Assembly (NCBI GenBank): GCA_045653425.1
Contig: JAZOLU010000027.1
Location: forward strand, 1 to 64,000
Direction: 5' to 3'
Length of the DNA stretch: 64,000 bases
Source of the DNA: RGIG3009 sp045653425
Lineage (GTDB): Bacteria > Bacillota > Clostridia > Oscillospirales > Acutalibacteraceae
Numbering within the stretch: position 1 is the stretch's first letter; every line of letters starts with the position of its first letter. Under the pieces are notes generated by a model. That model saw only the letters and a list, made by a program, of their open reading frames with translations. It made no database searches and was not told the origin of the DNA. The position numbers and the translations under genes are program-made. Shown piece by piece: positions 25,397 through 35,265 of this stretch.

Positions 25397-26305
25397 TCAC
25401 TCCCCAAATAAACCGTCGGCAAATGCCGCCGCATCAAACGGCTGTAAATCGTCAATGCCTTCGCCCACGCCAATGAATTTTACCGGCACATCCAGTTCTT
25501 CGTGAATGGTGAGTACCACCCCACCGCGTGCCGTACCGTCTAACTTGGTAAGCACAATGCCGGTAATGCCCGCTACTTTGCGGAATTCCCGTGCTTGATT
25601 TACGGCGTTTTGCCCCGTGGTAGCATCCACCACCAACAACACTTCCACCGCCGCTTCGGGCAATTCGCGGTCGATAATACGGCGCATTTTGTGCAGTTCA
25701 TCCATTAAATTTTTCTTGTTGTGCAGACGTCCCGCGGTGTCGCAAATTACCACGTCTGCGCCGCGGGCTTTTGCCGCGGAAACGGTGTCAAACACCACCG
25801 CCGATGGGTCAGCCCCCTGCGAGTGCCGAATGCACTCCACACCGGCACGCTGTGCCCAAATTTCCAACTGTTCAATGGCGGCGGCACGGAACGTGTCTGC
25901 CGCGCCCAAAATTACTTGCTTGCCCTGCGCTTTCAGCCCCGCCGCCAACTTGCCGATGGTGGTGGTTTTTCCCACACCATTCACACCAATCACCAAAACC
26001 ACCGATGGGCGGGTGCTTAAATTTAATTCCTGTTCACCCGCCAGCATTTGTGCCACAGTTTCACGCAACAACCCGCGAATGGCCGTAGGGTCGGTAATGC
26101 CGCGCTCCTTAACCAAGGTACGCAACCGTTCGCACACCGCCTGCGCGGTGGCAACACCCACGTCACCCGTAATCAGCACTTCTTCCAATTCTTCAAACAG
26201 TTCTTCGTCAATACGGGTAAACGCCGCCAGCATACTGTTAACCGTGCCCACTAACGATTCCCGCGTTTTACGGAGTCCTTCACCAATTTTACTAAAAAAA
26301 CCCAT
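25397..26305 (-). CDS. ftsY: Signal recognition particle receptor FtsY
   Basis: The 302-aa GTPase has an N domain (1-85) and a G domain with GVNGVGKTTT, ADTFRAAAIEQL, DTAGRLHNK and TKLDGTARGG. The acidic A domain of E. coli FtsY is absent, as in most Firmicutes, so membrane contact is by the N-terminal helix. The ATG at 26305 follows an AGGAG site; the upstream in-frame region is not FtsY-like. Confidence 0.96.
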   Translation of the reverse strand: MGFFSKIGEGLRKTRESLVGTVNSMLAAFTRIDEELFEELEEVLITGDVGVATAQAVCERLRTLVKERGITDPTAIRGLLRETVAQMLAGEQELNLSTRPSVVLVIGVNGVGKTTTIGKLAAGLKAQGKQVILGAADTFRAAAIEQLEIWAQRAGVECIRHSQGADPSAVVFDTVSAAKARGADVVICDTAGRLHNKKNLMDELHKMRRIIDRELPEAAVEVLLVVDATTGQNAVNQAREFRKVAGITGIVLTKLDGTARGGVVLTIHEELDVPVKFIGVGEGIDDLQPFDAAAFADGLFGE

Positions 26306-26318
26306 ACGCTCTCCTTTT

Positions 26319-29300
26319 TTACGGATTGCCGTCCGTAATGCCCAGTTTCGCTTCAACCTCACTTGCGCGCAGTTCCAACAACTTGGAAATGCCCTGCTCC
26401 TGCATTGTCACGCCATACAGCACGTCGGCTTCCTCCATAGTGCCGCGACGGTGCGTAATCACAATAAATTGCGTTTTGTCGCACATGCGCCGCAAATATT
26501 GCGCGTAACGGTCCACGTTCACGTCGTCCAGCGCGGCTTCCACCTCGTCCAGCATACAGAACGGCGACGGTGTTACCTTCAAAATGGCAAACAACAACGC
26601 CGTGGCTACCAACGCCTTTTCGCCGCCGGACAGCGCATCCATATTCAAAATCACCTTGCCGGGCGGCTGGGCGTGCATCTCAATGCCGGAATGAAGAATG
26701 TCGTCCGGTTCGGTCAGCACCAGTTCCGCCTTACCGCCGCCGAACAAATCGCGGAACACTTCGCCAAAATACTCGTTAATTTGGCGGAACCGCGTTATGA
26801 ACATTTCGCGCATTTGCACCGTCAGTTCGCCGATGAGTTTCAGCAATTCCTCGCGCGAAACTTCCACATCGTTCACCTGAGTGCTTAGGAACTCATACCG
26901 TTTACTTACCTCACGGTATTCTTCAATGGTGTCCACGTTCACGCTACCCAGCGCGCGAATTTTGTTCTTTAATTCACTCAAACGGCGGTTTGCCAGCCCC
27001 ATATCTTCAATGACGGCCGCTTGCTGTTCCGCCTCGCTGCGGGTTAATTCGTATTCCTCGTACAACCGCCGCAGAATGTCCTCGGTTTCCTTTTGGGCGG
27101 CGGCGCATTTTTCTTCCAACCGCGCCATTTCGCGTCCCAACAATTCCCGTTCTTCGGCTTTACCGCGGCTCTGCTGGCGCAAGGTGGTTTGCCGTGCTTC
27201 TTCTTCCAACCGCCGCGCCGTTAGCGTTTGTATTTGCCCCTCGGCTTCGCGCGCTTGCGTGCGCAACTGCACCGCTTGTTCGCGTAACAAAGCTTCCTGT
27301 GCCGTCAATTCTTCGCTGCGCACACGCAGTTCGGCAATCCGCGCCTGCATCTGCTCGCGGGCACCGTCTTGGTCCGCCTGCCGCACGCGCAGTTCGGCAA
27401 TGGCCGCGTGCAAACCCTCAATCTCTTTTTGATATTCCGCAACCGCCAGTTTTTGCTCGCTCATTTGCTCTGCTAACTGCTCACGCTGAACGGCTAATTG
27501 CTGACGACCGCCATCTAATGCGGACAATTCCGCTTCCAATGCCTCTTTTTTTGCCGTGATTTCGGCACTCTGTTGTGTGGCATCCTCCACACTGCGGCGA
27601 CAATCGGCCGCGCGGGCGTTCAATTCGTCTATTTCGCGCGTTGCCGCCGCCAACGAACTCTCGCAACCCTCTTCCAGTTCAGTTAAACGGTGCAGTTCAC
27701 CCTCCAGACGAATACTATCCTCCTGTGCGGTAGTCAGTTCGCCCTGAACACCGGATAATTCCGCCTGTACGGCCGCCACTTCCTGTTGAAGTGCTTTGAG
27801 CGTTTCCCGCTCGCTTTCGGCTTTGGCAACCAGTTTGGCGCGCTCGGCCTCCAGCCGTTCAATCTCGCTCCGACGGGATAACAAACCCGCCTCTTTTACG
27901 TGCGAACCGCCCGACAGTGAACCGCCGGCATTCACCACTTGTCCGTCCAGTGTGACCACGCGGAATTTGTACCCATACTTGCGAGCAATGACCACGGCGC
28001 AATCTAAATCCTCTGCCACCACCACGCGACCCAACAAGTAGCACGCAACGGTTTCGTAATCTTTGTCGGTGCGCACCAGTTCGTCCGCCAGTCCTACAAA
28101 GCCGCTTTCGTCCGCCAATCCTTTTTCCGTTAATCGGTTCCCGCGAATGGACGCCATCGGTAAAAACGTAGCGCGCCCGTTTTTGCTTTGTTTTAAATAG
28201 GCAATGCCACGCTTGGCATCTTCTTCCCGCTCTACCACAACGTGTTGTGCCGCACCGCCCAACGCCGTTTCAATTGCCAAAGCGTATGCCGCATCGGTAT
28301 GAATTAACCGCGATACCGGTCCGCGCACACCACGCAGTTCCCCGCGTTGCGCCTGCTTAACCACCAAACGCACACTGTGAGAAAAACCCTCCAAATTGCG
28401 TTCCATTTCTTCCAACAAACCAATGCGCCGTGTTTTTTCTTCCACATCCAAATCGGTGCGGTCGGCTTGTTGACGAGCACTGTCCAACCGCGCACTGCGA
28501 GTGGACAGGCGCAGTTCGTACCCGCGTGCGGCATTTTGCAGTTCGCTGATTTTCTCGCCCAACGCCTCGTAATCGGCACGGCACGCCTCTCGCTCACTGC
28601 GCAAAGTATCCCGCCGCAAGGTATGCTCCGCTAACGCCCCTGTTAACTGCGACAACCGCAGCGTAATTTCCGAAAGCGACGATTCTCCCGTTACGGCGCG
28701 CACCCGCATATCCGACAAGTCCGAGGCAAACGCCGCCGCTTGGCGGTTCATTTCCTCGATACGGCCGGAAACCTCCTCGTTACTGCGGAGCAGGGCCTCC
28801 CACTCCTCCGTTAACGCTACCTGACACCGTTCCGCTTCGGCAATACTCTCCTGTTTGGCGGCAATGCCCGCCTCGTGCTCCGCCACCACCGTTTCCAGTT
28901 GCAACCGGCCTTGCACCGCTTGTTCACTTTCGCTTTCCATACGAGCAATGTTTTCCTCATTATGCTCGCGGTCGTTGCGCACCAAATCGGCATTGCCGTC
29001 GCAACGCATCGCCTCTTCCTCACGGTGCGCTATCTCGCCACGCAAGGTTTCCAATTCCGCCTCTACGGTGCGGGCGGATTCCATCAGCAATTCCAATTCG
29101 CGCTCGGTGTTATCCATAGACGCGCCGGCATTGTCGTACTGCGTGCGCGCCAACTCCAAACGAGAATCCAAATCGCGTAGGGTATCGCGTGAACAATCAA
29201 TGGTGTGCAGCCACACCCCAATTTCCAAGCCCTTTTTCTCCTGCGCATATTCCAAATACTTTTTGGCTTTTTCGGATTGCGTTTTCAGCGGCCCAACGCG

Positions 29301-29900
29301 TTCCTCCAACTCCTTCAAAATATCCCGCAGGCGCAACAAATTATCCTCTGCCGCTTTTAAGCGACGTTCCGCCTCGTTTTTGCGGTAGCGGTATTTGGCA
29401 ATACCCGCCGCCTCCTCAAAAATTTCGCGGCGTTCCTCCGAGCGGGACGACACAATATTGTCAATACGCCCTTGGCCGATAATGGAGTAGCCATCGCGAC
29501 CCAATCCGGTATCCATAAACAACAACTGCACGTCACGCAGACGCACGGTGGCGTTGTTTAGCAAATATTCACTCTCGCCCGAACGGTAATACCGACGGGT
29601 GACTTTTACATCATCCGAATCAAACGCTAATACGCGGTTACGGTTATCAATTGTCAGCGATACCTCAGCAAACCCCACCGCGCGACGCTGTGAGGTGCCG
29701 TTAAAAATAACGTCCTCCATTTTGGAGCCGCGCAGTGTTTTGCTGGACTGCTCACCCAGCACCCAACGCACCGCATCACTGATATTCGATTTGCCGCTGC
29801 CGTTGGGGCCCACCACCGCGGTAATGCCGTTGCCGAACGATAGCGTTGTTTTATCCGGAAAGGACTTAAAACCCTGAATTTCCAGCGATTTTAGAATCAT
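26319..29900 (-). CDS. smc: Chromosome partition protein SMC
   Basis: The 1193-aa condensin ATPase has Walker A GPNGSGKSN (31-39) in the N-terminal head, long coiled coils (about 170-500 and 670-1010), a hinge (about 510-660, with GLADELV and AGGSLSGGS), and a C-terminal head with LSGGEKALVATALLF and Walker B FCMLDEVEAALDD. Length matches bacterial SMC. It lies between rnc and ftsY, the conserved Firmicutes order. Confidence 0.97.
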   Translation of the reverse strand: MILKSLEIQGFKSFPDKTTLSFGNGITAVVGPNGSGKSNISDAVRWVLGEQSSKTLRGSKMEDVIFNGTSQRRAVGFAEVSLTIDNRNRVLAFDSDDVKVTRRYYRSGESEYLLNNATVRLRDVQLLFMDTGLGRDGYSIIGQGRIDNIVSSRSEERREIFEEAAGIAKYRYRKNEAERRLKAAEDNLLRLRDILKELEERVGPLKTQSEKAKKYLEYAQEKKGLEIGVWLHTIDCSRDTLRDLDSRLELARTQYDNAGASMDNTERELELLMESARTVEAELETLRGEIAHREEEAMRCDGNADLVRNDREHNEENIARMESESEQAVQGRLQLETVVAEHEAGIAAKQESIAEAERCQVALTEEWEALLRSNEEVSGRIEEMNRQAAAFASDLSDMRVRAVTGESSLSEITLRLSQLTGALAEHTLRRDTLRSEREACRADYEALGEKISELQNAARGYELRLSTRSARLDSARQQADRTDLDVEEKTRRIGLLEEMERNLEGFSHSVRLVVKQAQRGELRGVRGPVSRLIHTDAAYALAIETALGGAAQHVVVEREEDAKRGIAYLKQSKNGRATFLPMASIRGNRLTEKGLADESGFVGLADELVRTDKDYETVACYLLGRVVVAEDLDCAVVIARKYGYKFRVVTLDGQVVNAGGSLSGGSHVKEAGLLSRRSEIERLEAERAKLVAKAESERETLKALQQEVAAVQAELSGVQGELTTAQEDSIRLEGELHRLTELEEGCESSLAAATREIDELNARAADCRRSVEDATQQSAEITAKKEALEAELSALDGGRQQLAVQREQLAEQMSEQKLAVAEYQKEIEGLHAAIAELRVRQADQDGAREQMQARIAELRVRSEELTAQEALLREQAVQLRTQAREAEGQIQTLTARRLEEEARQTTLRQQSRGKAEERELLGREMARLEEKCAAAQKETEDILRRLYEEYELTRSEAEQQAAVIEDMGLANRRLSELKNKIRALGSVNVDTIEEYREVSKRYEFLSTQVNDVEVSREELLKLIGELTVQMREMFITRFRQINEYFGEVFRDLFGGGKAELVLTEPDDILHSGIEMHAQPPGKVILNMDALSGGEKALVATALLFAILKVTPSPFCMLDEVEAALDDVNVDRYAQYLRRMCDKTQFIVITHRRGTMEEADVLYGVTMQEQGISKLLELRASEVEAKLGITDGNP

Positions 29901-29931
29901 ATCTTCACGTCTCCTGTCGGATAATTCCGTA

Positions 29932-30621
29932 TTAACGGTCGTATCCCATCAGTTTCAGCGCTTCGCGCGCCGCTTGCTGTTCCGCCTCTTTTTTACTGTT
30001 GCCTTTACCGCGACCAATCACGTTGGAGTTCAAATGCACTTCCATTATGAACACCTTGTTGTGGTCGGGCCCGCTTTCTCCCGCCAGCACGTATTCCACG
30101 TGTTCCTCGGGGTTTTGTTGCACAATTTCCTGCAACAACGTTTTGTAATCCTTAAACTGCGGGCGACGGCGGTTGTTTAATTCCTCTTGCAAAAACGGCA
30201 CAATAAACGCTTCCGCCGGTTCCAAGCCGCCGTCCAAATAAATGGCGGCAATCACGGCCTCAAACGCATCTGCCAAAATAGAGGAGCGGTCGGCTCCGCC
30301 GCCGCGGCGTTCCCCGTGACCGAGCAACAAATGGTCGCCCAACCCCAGTCGGCGAGCATAGGAGCTGAGCGCTTTTTCGCACACCAGTGCCGCGCGCAAA
30401 CGGGTTAGTTCCCCTTCTTCGCCGGAACCGTGACGGAACAAGTACCCCGCGGTAATGAAACCAAGCACCGAGTCGCCCAAAAATTCCAAACGTTCATTGC
30501 TTTTCAGGTCGCGCCGTGCCTCGTTTGCATACGAAGAATGCGTCAACGCATTTTCCAACAACAGCGGTTGGCGAAAGGTATACCCGATTTTTTTCATCAT
30601 TTCTCGCGTTGTTTCTTGCAT
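29932..30621 (-). CDS. rnc: Ribonuclease III
   Basis: The 229-aa double-strand RNase has the signature NERLEFLGDSVLGF, the second metal motif DAFEAVIAAIYLDGG, and a C-terminal dsRNA-binding domain (about 155-225). It processes rRNA precursors and structured mRNAs. The ATG at 30621 has GGGG at 8 nt; a GTG at 30630 and an ATG at 30627 are alternatives. Confidence 0.95.
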   Translation of the reverse strand: MQETTREMMKKIGYTFRQPLLLENALTHSSYANEARRDLKSNERLEFLGDSVLGFITAGYLFRHGSGEEGELTRLRAALVCEKALSSYARRLGLGDHLLLGHGERRGGGADRSSILADAFEAVIAAIYLDGGLEPAEAFIVPFLQEELNNRRRPQFKDYKTLLQEIVQQNPEEHVEYVLAGESGPDHNKVFIMEVHLNSNVIGRGKGNSKKEAEQQAAREALKLMGYDR

Positions 30622-30626
30622 TGTCA

Positions 30627-30854
30627 TCACCCCAGTCGGTCTTCAATCAGTGCTACCATATCCTCCACCGTTTCCAACGGCGGTAAATCGTCCGGCACGG
30701 GCTCATCCACAAATCGTTCCCAAAGCCACAGTGCCGTTTCGCAACGTTCCTCTTGTGTAAGATTCAGGTCGTCCAGGCTCGCCGCCATGGTTACGTCCTC
30801 CGCATCACAACCAAACCGGTCAACCAGCAGGCGTGTCAGCAGTTGCAGTACCAT
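30627..30854 (-). CDS. Acyl-carrier-protein-like protein without the phosphopantetheine serine
   Basis: The 75-aa protein aligns along its length with ACP: helix 1 VLQLLTRLLVDRFG, the EDVTM turn, LDDL, and the C-terminal LETVEDMVALIED. It sits between plsX and rnc, where acpP lies in many Firmicutes. The DSL motif that carries 4'-phosphopantetheine is replaced by TQE, with Gln at 34 in place of Ser. It cannot be a normal carrier. It may be a structural partner of PlsX or RNase III, or a degenerate ACP. It overlaps plsX by 35 nt. Confidence 0.65.
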   Translation of the reverse strand: MVLQLLTRLLVDRFGCDAEDVTMAASLDDLNLTQEERCETALWLWERFVDEPVPDDLPPLETVEDMVALIEDRLG

Positions 30855-31863
30855 TGGCAGTGCCCTCTCCCTTCTGTTGTTGTGCCCAATCGGTAATTTT
30901 TTCCACAATGCCCGCCGCGGCAAACTCCGCCGCCACGCGTATGGCATTCTGGATAGCCAACGCCGACGAGTTGCCGTGCGCTTTAATAATCGGCTTGGCA
31001 AGGCCAAGCAACGGCGCGCCACCGTGTTCTTCGGTGGACATTTTCTTCTTCAACCCGCCCAACTGCGGTTTTACAAACAAAGCCGCTACCTTGGTAAGCA
31101 AATTGCTGTAAAACATCTCTTTCATAAAGCCCAGCATCATATGAATGGAGCCCTCCATCGTTTTCAGCAACACGTTGCCGGAAAATCCGTCGGCCACAAT
31201 CACATCCGCCGCGCGGGACGGCACTTCGCGCGCTTCCACGTTGCCCACAAAGTTCAGTTCACTGTCACGCAGCATCGCATACGCTTGCTGCTGCAATTCG
31301 CCGCCTTTGTGTTCCTCCACGCCCACGTTCAGCAAACCAACCGTTGCCGCTTCGCCCTTGCCGAACAACGCGCTCATATATACACTGCCCATCTGTGCAA
31401 ACTGCATCAGCATTTCGGGGCGGCATTCCACGTTCGCGCCGGAATCCACCAGCATATACGGTCCCTTAGCCGACGGCAAAATGGCCGCCAACGCCGCACG
31501 GGAAATGCCTTTAATACGCTTAACAAAAAACGTGCCGCCCATAAGCATCGCACCGGTACTGCCCGCCGACACAAACGCATCGCCGTGCCCCTCTGCCAAC
31601 AAACGCAGACCCACCGCCATGGAACATTCCTTGTGTTCGCGCAGTATGGTTTTGGGAATATCGTTCATATCAATCACATCGGTGGTATGCACCAGTTCCA
31701 CGCCGTCCAACGACAGTTCTTCCCGCGTGGCAATGGCACGAATCTCTGCCTCGTCACCCACCAATACAATATCCACACCGTAAGCGTCGCGCGCTTGTAC
31801 GGCGCCTTTTACCACGGCCAACGGCGCGTTATCGCCGCCGTAAGCATCCACAATAATTCTCAT
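30820..31863 (-). CDS. plsX: Phosphate acyltransferase PlsX
   Basis: The 347-aa enzyme converts acyl-ACP to acyl-phosphate, the first step of phosphatidic acid synthesis in Firmicutes. Motifs: IIVDAYGGDNAP (start), FVSAGSTGAML and GFSGNVLLKTMEG. The ATG at 31863 overlaps the trmFO stop by 4 nt; the longer open frame reads back through trmFO. The C-terminal tail (about 330-347) is Ala/Thr/Gly-rich. Confidence 0.95.
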   Translation of the reverse strand: MRIIVDAYGGDNAPLAVVKGAVQARDAYGVDIVLVGDEAEIRAIATREELSLDGVELVHTTDVIDMNDIPKTILREHKECSMAVGLRLLAEGHGDAFVSAGSTGAMLMGGTFFVKRIKGISRAALAAILPSAKGPYMLVDSGANVECRPEMLMQFAQMGSVYMSALFGKGEAATVGLLNVGVEEHKGGELQQQAYAMLRDSELNFVGNVEAREVPSRAADVIVADGFSGNVLLKTMEGSIHMMLGFMKEMFYSNLLTKVAALFVKPQLGGLKKKMSTEEHGGAPLLGLAKPIIKAHGNSSALAIQNAIRVAAEFAAAGIVEKITDWAQQQKGEGTANGTATADTPAG

Positions 31864-33167
31864 AACACATCCTCCTCCAAACAAGCCAATGCCCGCTGTG
31901 CCAGTGCGGCATACCGCTCGCGTTTGTCGCGAATGGGAGTTTCCAGCGGCGGTAACACGCCAAAATTGGCACCCATTGGCTGAAATTCCTTGGCGGCAGT
32001 ATCCACAACGTGTCCCGCCAACGCACCCATCATGGTTTCCGGCGGCAAAATCAGCGGCGTCTGCCCGCGCAAAGCACGTACGGCGTTTTTGCCCGCCAGC
32101 AAACCCGATGCCGCAGATTCCATATACCCTTCCACACCGGTCATTTGTCCGGCAAAAAACAGGTGCGGCAACGCGCGACAACGAAAATCTTGCGTGAGCA
32201 ACCGCGGCGAATCCAAAAACGTGTTGCGGTGCATAACACCGTACCGCATAAACTCCGCCGCGTGTAAGGCGGGTATTAAGGAAAACACCCGCTTTTGCTC
32301 GCTGAATTTTAAGTTGGTTTGAAAACCCACCAAATTGTACAGTGTGCCCGCCGTGTTTTCGGTACGCAGTTGCAGCACCGCCCACGGACGGTGCCCGGTG
32401 CGCGGGTCGCGCAACCCCACCGGTTTCATCGGGCCAAATCGAATCGCATCCGTCCCGCGCCGCGCCAACACCTCAATCGGCATACACCCCTCATACACCT
32501 TGGGTTTATCAAAGGCGTGCAACATCGCCGTTTCCGCCGTAATCAGTGCGGCGTGAAACGCCTCATACTCCGCTTTGTTCAGCGGACAATTGATATAATC
32601 GCCCTCGCCGCTCTCCTCACGGTCGTACCGCGAAGCGCGAAAGGCGGCGGTCATATCCACACTGTCCGCTGTTATCACCGGCGCGGCGGCATCATAAAAA
32701 CTCAGCCCTGCGCCGAATTTACGTGTCATATCCGCCGCCAACGCATCCGACGTGAGTGGTCCGGTGGCAACCACCGTTATCCCGCTATCCGGCAACGCCG
32801 TTACCTCGCGGTGCTCTATGGTAATGAGCGGATGTTCGCTCACCCGCCGCGTTACCTCGGCAGCAAACCGGTCGCGGTCCACCGCCAGTGCTCCACCGGC
32901 AGGAACGGCACACGTTCGCGCTACGGCAACACACACCGAGCCCAGCCGCGCCATTTCCTCTTTTAAAAGCCCCGCCGCGCTATCAATGCGCGCCGCTTTT
33001 AGCGAGTTGGAGCATACCAGTTCCGCCAACATTGGAGACCGATGAGCCGGCGTGTATTTATGCGGTTTCATTTCCACCAACGTAACCGCTACGCCGGCAT
33101 TTGCCGCGGCGAACGCCGCCTCACAACCGGCCAAACCGCCGCCCAGCACCGTTATGTGCTCATTCAT
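31860..33167 (-). CDS. trmFO: tRNA (uracil-54-C5)-methyltransferase TrmFO
   Basis: The 435-aa folate/FAD-dependent enzyme makes m5U54 (T54) in tRNA. FAD-binding GGGLAGCEAAFAAANAG is at 9-25, followed by MKPHKYTPAHRSP, LVCSNSLKA, GCMPIEV and FAGQMTGVEGY. It overlaps topA by 8 nt and plsX by 4 nt. Its place after topA is conserved in Firmicutes. Confidence 0.96.
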   Translation of the reverse strand: MNEHITVLGGGLAGCEAAFAAANAGVAVTLVEMKPHKYTPAHRSPMLAELVCSNSLKAARIDSAAGLLKEEMARLGSVCVAVARTCAVPAGGALAVDRDRFAAEVTRRVSEHPLITIEHREVTALPDSGITVVATGPLTSDALAADMTRKFGAGLSFYDAAAPVITADSVDMTAAFRASRYDREESGEGDYINCPLNKAEYEAFHAALITAETAMLHAFDKPKVYEGCMPIEVLARRGTDAIRFGPMKPVGLRDPRTGHRPWAVLQLRTENTAGTLYNLVGFQTNLKFSEQKRVFSLIPALHAAEFMRYGVMHRNTFLDSPRLLTQDFRCRALPHLFFAGQMTGVEGYMESAASGLLAGKNAVRALRGQTPLILPPETMMGALAGHVVDTAAKEFQPMGANFGVLPPLETPIRDKRERYAALAQRALACLEEDVL

Positions 33168-35253
33168 TCTTTTTCTCCCGACCGGTTTTTTCGTAACCGC
33201 ATTCCTTCACCAAGCATACCACACCGCCGCCGCGGCCTTTTTTGCGGAACAATGTTTTACCGCAATTGGGACACGTTTTTGCGGTGGGTTCGTTCCAAGT
33301 AACAAACTCACACTTGGGATAATTTTCGCATCCGTAAAACACGCGACCGCGCTTGGATTTTTTGGCAATAATCGCACCGCCGCACTGCGGGCAAGAACCG
33401 GCGGCTTTGGCCACCAGCGGCTTGGTATTCTTGCAATCCGGGTATCCCGGGCACGCCAAAAACTTGCCAAAACGCCCGCTTTTAATCACCATACGCCGCC
33501 CGCATTTATCGCACAACTCGTCGGTTTCTTCTGCCGGCACCTCAATCCGCTCACCGGACAACGATTCCTCCGCTTTTTTCAGCGTTTGCGAGAAGCCTTC
33601 GTAAAACCCGTGCAACATCTGCACCCAATCGCAATCGCCGGATTCCACTTCGTCCAACTGCCGTTCCATCGTAGCGGTAAATTCGGTGTCCACCACCTCA
33701 GGGAACTGTTGTTTCATCAGCTGTGTGGTGACCTCGCCCAACGCGGTGGGTTTGAGTGCTTTACCTTCCCGCTCGACGTACTCGCGCGCCAAAATGGTGC
33801 TGAGCGTGGGCGCATACGTGGAGGGACGGCCAATGCCGTTTTCTTCCATTGCTTTAATCAGCGTGGCTTCGTTGTACCGTGCGGGAGGTTGTGTAAAATG
33901 CTGACTGCCGCACAAATCGCACAGCGTTAAGCGGTCACCCTCCGACAACGGCGGTAACGCACTGCCCACTTCATCTTCGCCGTCGGTGCTTTCCACGTAC
34001 AATACGGTGTACCCGTCAAACCGCACGGTGTGACCGGATGCCTTAAATACATACTTGCCCGCGGTAATTTCCGCCTGACAGGTATCCTGCACGCAGTTGG
34101 CCATTAAACTGGCAATAAAACGCTCCCAAACCAGTTTGTACAACCGATATTGGTCACCCGTTAAAAACGCCTTTACTTTGTCCGGCGACAACGACGGAAC
34201 CGACGGACGAATTGCCTCGTGCGCGTCCTGTGCCCCTTTACGAGATTTGTAATACCGCGCCTTTTCCGGCAAATAGTCCTCGCCGTACCGCCCGCGAATG
34301 TACTCGTTACCCTCGCGGCGAGCATCTTCTGAAATGCGCAACGAATCGGTACGCATATAGGTTATCAAACCCATGGCACCCATTTCGCCCAGCTCCACGC
34401 CTTCGTACAACTCTTGCGCGGCTTTCATTGTCCGCTTAGAAGAAAAACCCAGTTTGCGGCTGGCTTCCTGCTGCATGGTGGAGGTGATAAACGGGGGCGC
34501 GGGTGATACTTTGCGCACCCCACGTTTTACGGCGGCTACGGTAAACTCCTCGGCTTGCAATTCCAAAAGCACGGCATCCGCTTGCTCTTTATCGCGAATT
34601 TTCAGCTTGCCTTTGCCGGCACCGTGCAACCGTGCGGGGAACGGTTTGCCACCCTCGCTCGCCGCCAGTTGGGCATCAATCGTCCAATATTCTTCGCTCA
34701 CAAACGCGCGAATTTCGTTTTCGCGGTCCACCACCAAACTCACGGTAGCGGACTGCACGCGCCCCGCCGACAAACCTTTGCGAATTTTCTTCCACAAAAA
34801 CGGGCTGAGTTTATAGCCCACCAAGCGGTCCAAAATGCGCCGTGCCTGCTGAGCGTTCACCAAATCCATATCCACGCACCGCGGTGCTTTCATTCCCTGT
34901 TGCACGCCCGCCTTGGTAATCTCGTTAAATGTAACGCGGTTTTTTTCGCTTAAATCCACATTAAGCAACTGCGCCAAATGCCACGAAATGGCTTCTCCCT
35001 CGCGGTCCGGGTCAGTTGCAAGAATAACATCGGTACTATTAGCAGCCAATTCCTTTAACCGACGAATAAGGGCGGATTTTCCCGCAATGTCCACATACCG
35101 CGGCTTAAAATCGTGAGTTACATCCACGCCGAGCAGACTTTTAGGCAAATCCCGAATGTGTCCCATCGACGCGACCACCTCATACCCGGTGCCCAGATAT
35201 TTCTGTATCGTCTTGGCTTTTGAGGGTGATTCCACAATAACCAGTTTTGACAT
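33160..35253 (-). CDS. topA: DNA topoisomerase I
   Basis: The 697-aa type IA topoisomerase has a TOPRIM domain (VESPSKAKTI; TDPDREGEAI), an active-site Tyr in GLITYMRTDS near 300, and three C-terminal four-cysteine zinc ribbons (about 575-690: CDKCGRR..., CPQCGG..., CPNCGK...). The ATG at 35253 has AGGTGA 5 nt upstream; a GTG three codons earlier is an alternative. Confidence 0.96.
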   Translation of the reverse strand: MSKLVIVESPSKAKTIQKYLGTGYEVVASMGHIRDLPKSLLGVDVTHDFKPRYVDIAGKSALIRRLKELAANSTDVILATDPDREGEAISWHLAQLLNVDLSEKNRVTFNEITKAGVQQGMKAPRCVDMDLVNAQQARRILDRLVGYKLSPFLWKKIRKGLSAGRVQSATVSLVVDRENEIRAFVSEEYWTIDAQLAASEGGKPFPARLHGAGKGKLKIRDKEQADAVLLELQAEEFTVAAVKRGVRKVSPAPPFITSTMQQEASRKLGFSSKRTMKAAQELYEGVELGEMGAMGLITYMRTDSLRISEDARREGNEYIRGRYGEDYLPEKARYYKSRKGAQDAHEAIRPSVPSLSPDKVKAFLTGDQYRLYKLVWERFIASLMANCVQDTCQAEITAGKYVFKASGHTVRFDGYTVLYVESTDGEDEVGSALPPLSEGDRLTLCDLCGSQHFTQPPARYNEATLIKAMEENGIGRPSTYAPTLSTILAREYVEREGKALKPTALGEVTTQLMKQQFPEVVDTEFTATMERQLDEVESGDCDWVQMLHGFYEGFSQTLKKAEESLSGERIEVPAEETDELCDKCGRRMVIKSGRFGKFLACPGYPDCKNTKPLVAKAAGSCPQCGGAIIAKKSKRGRVFYGCENYPKCEFVTWNEPTAKTCPNCGKTLFRKKGRGGGVVCLVKECGYEKTGREKKNE

Positions 35254-35265
35254 GCCGTTCACCTG

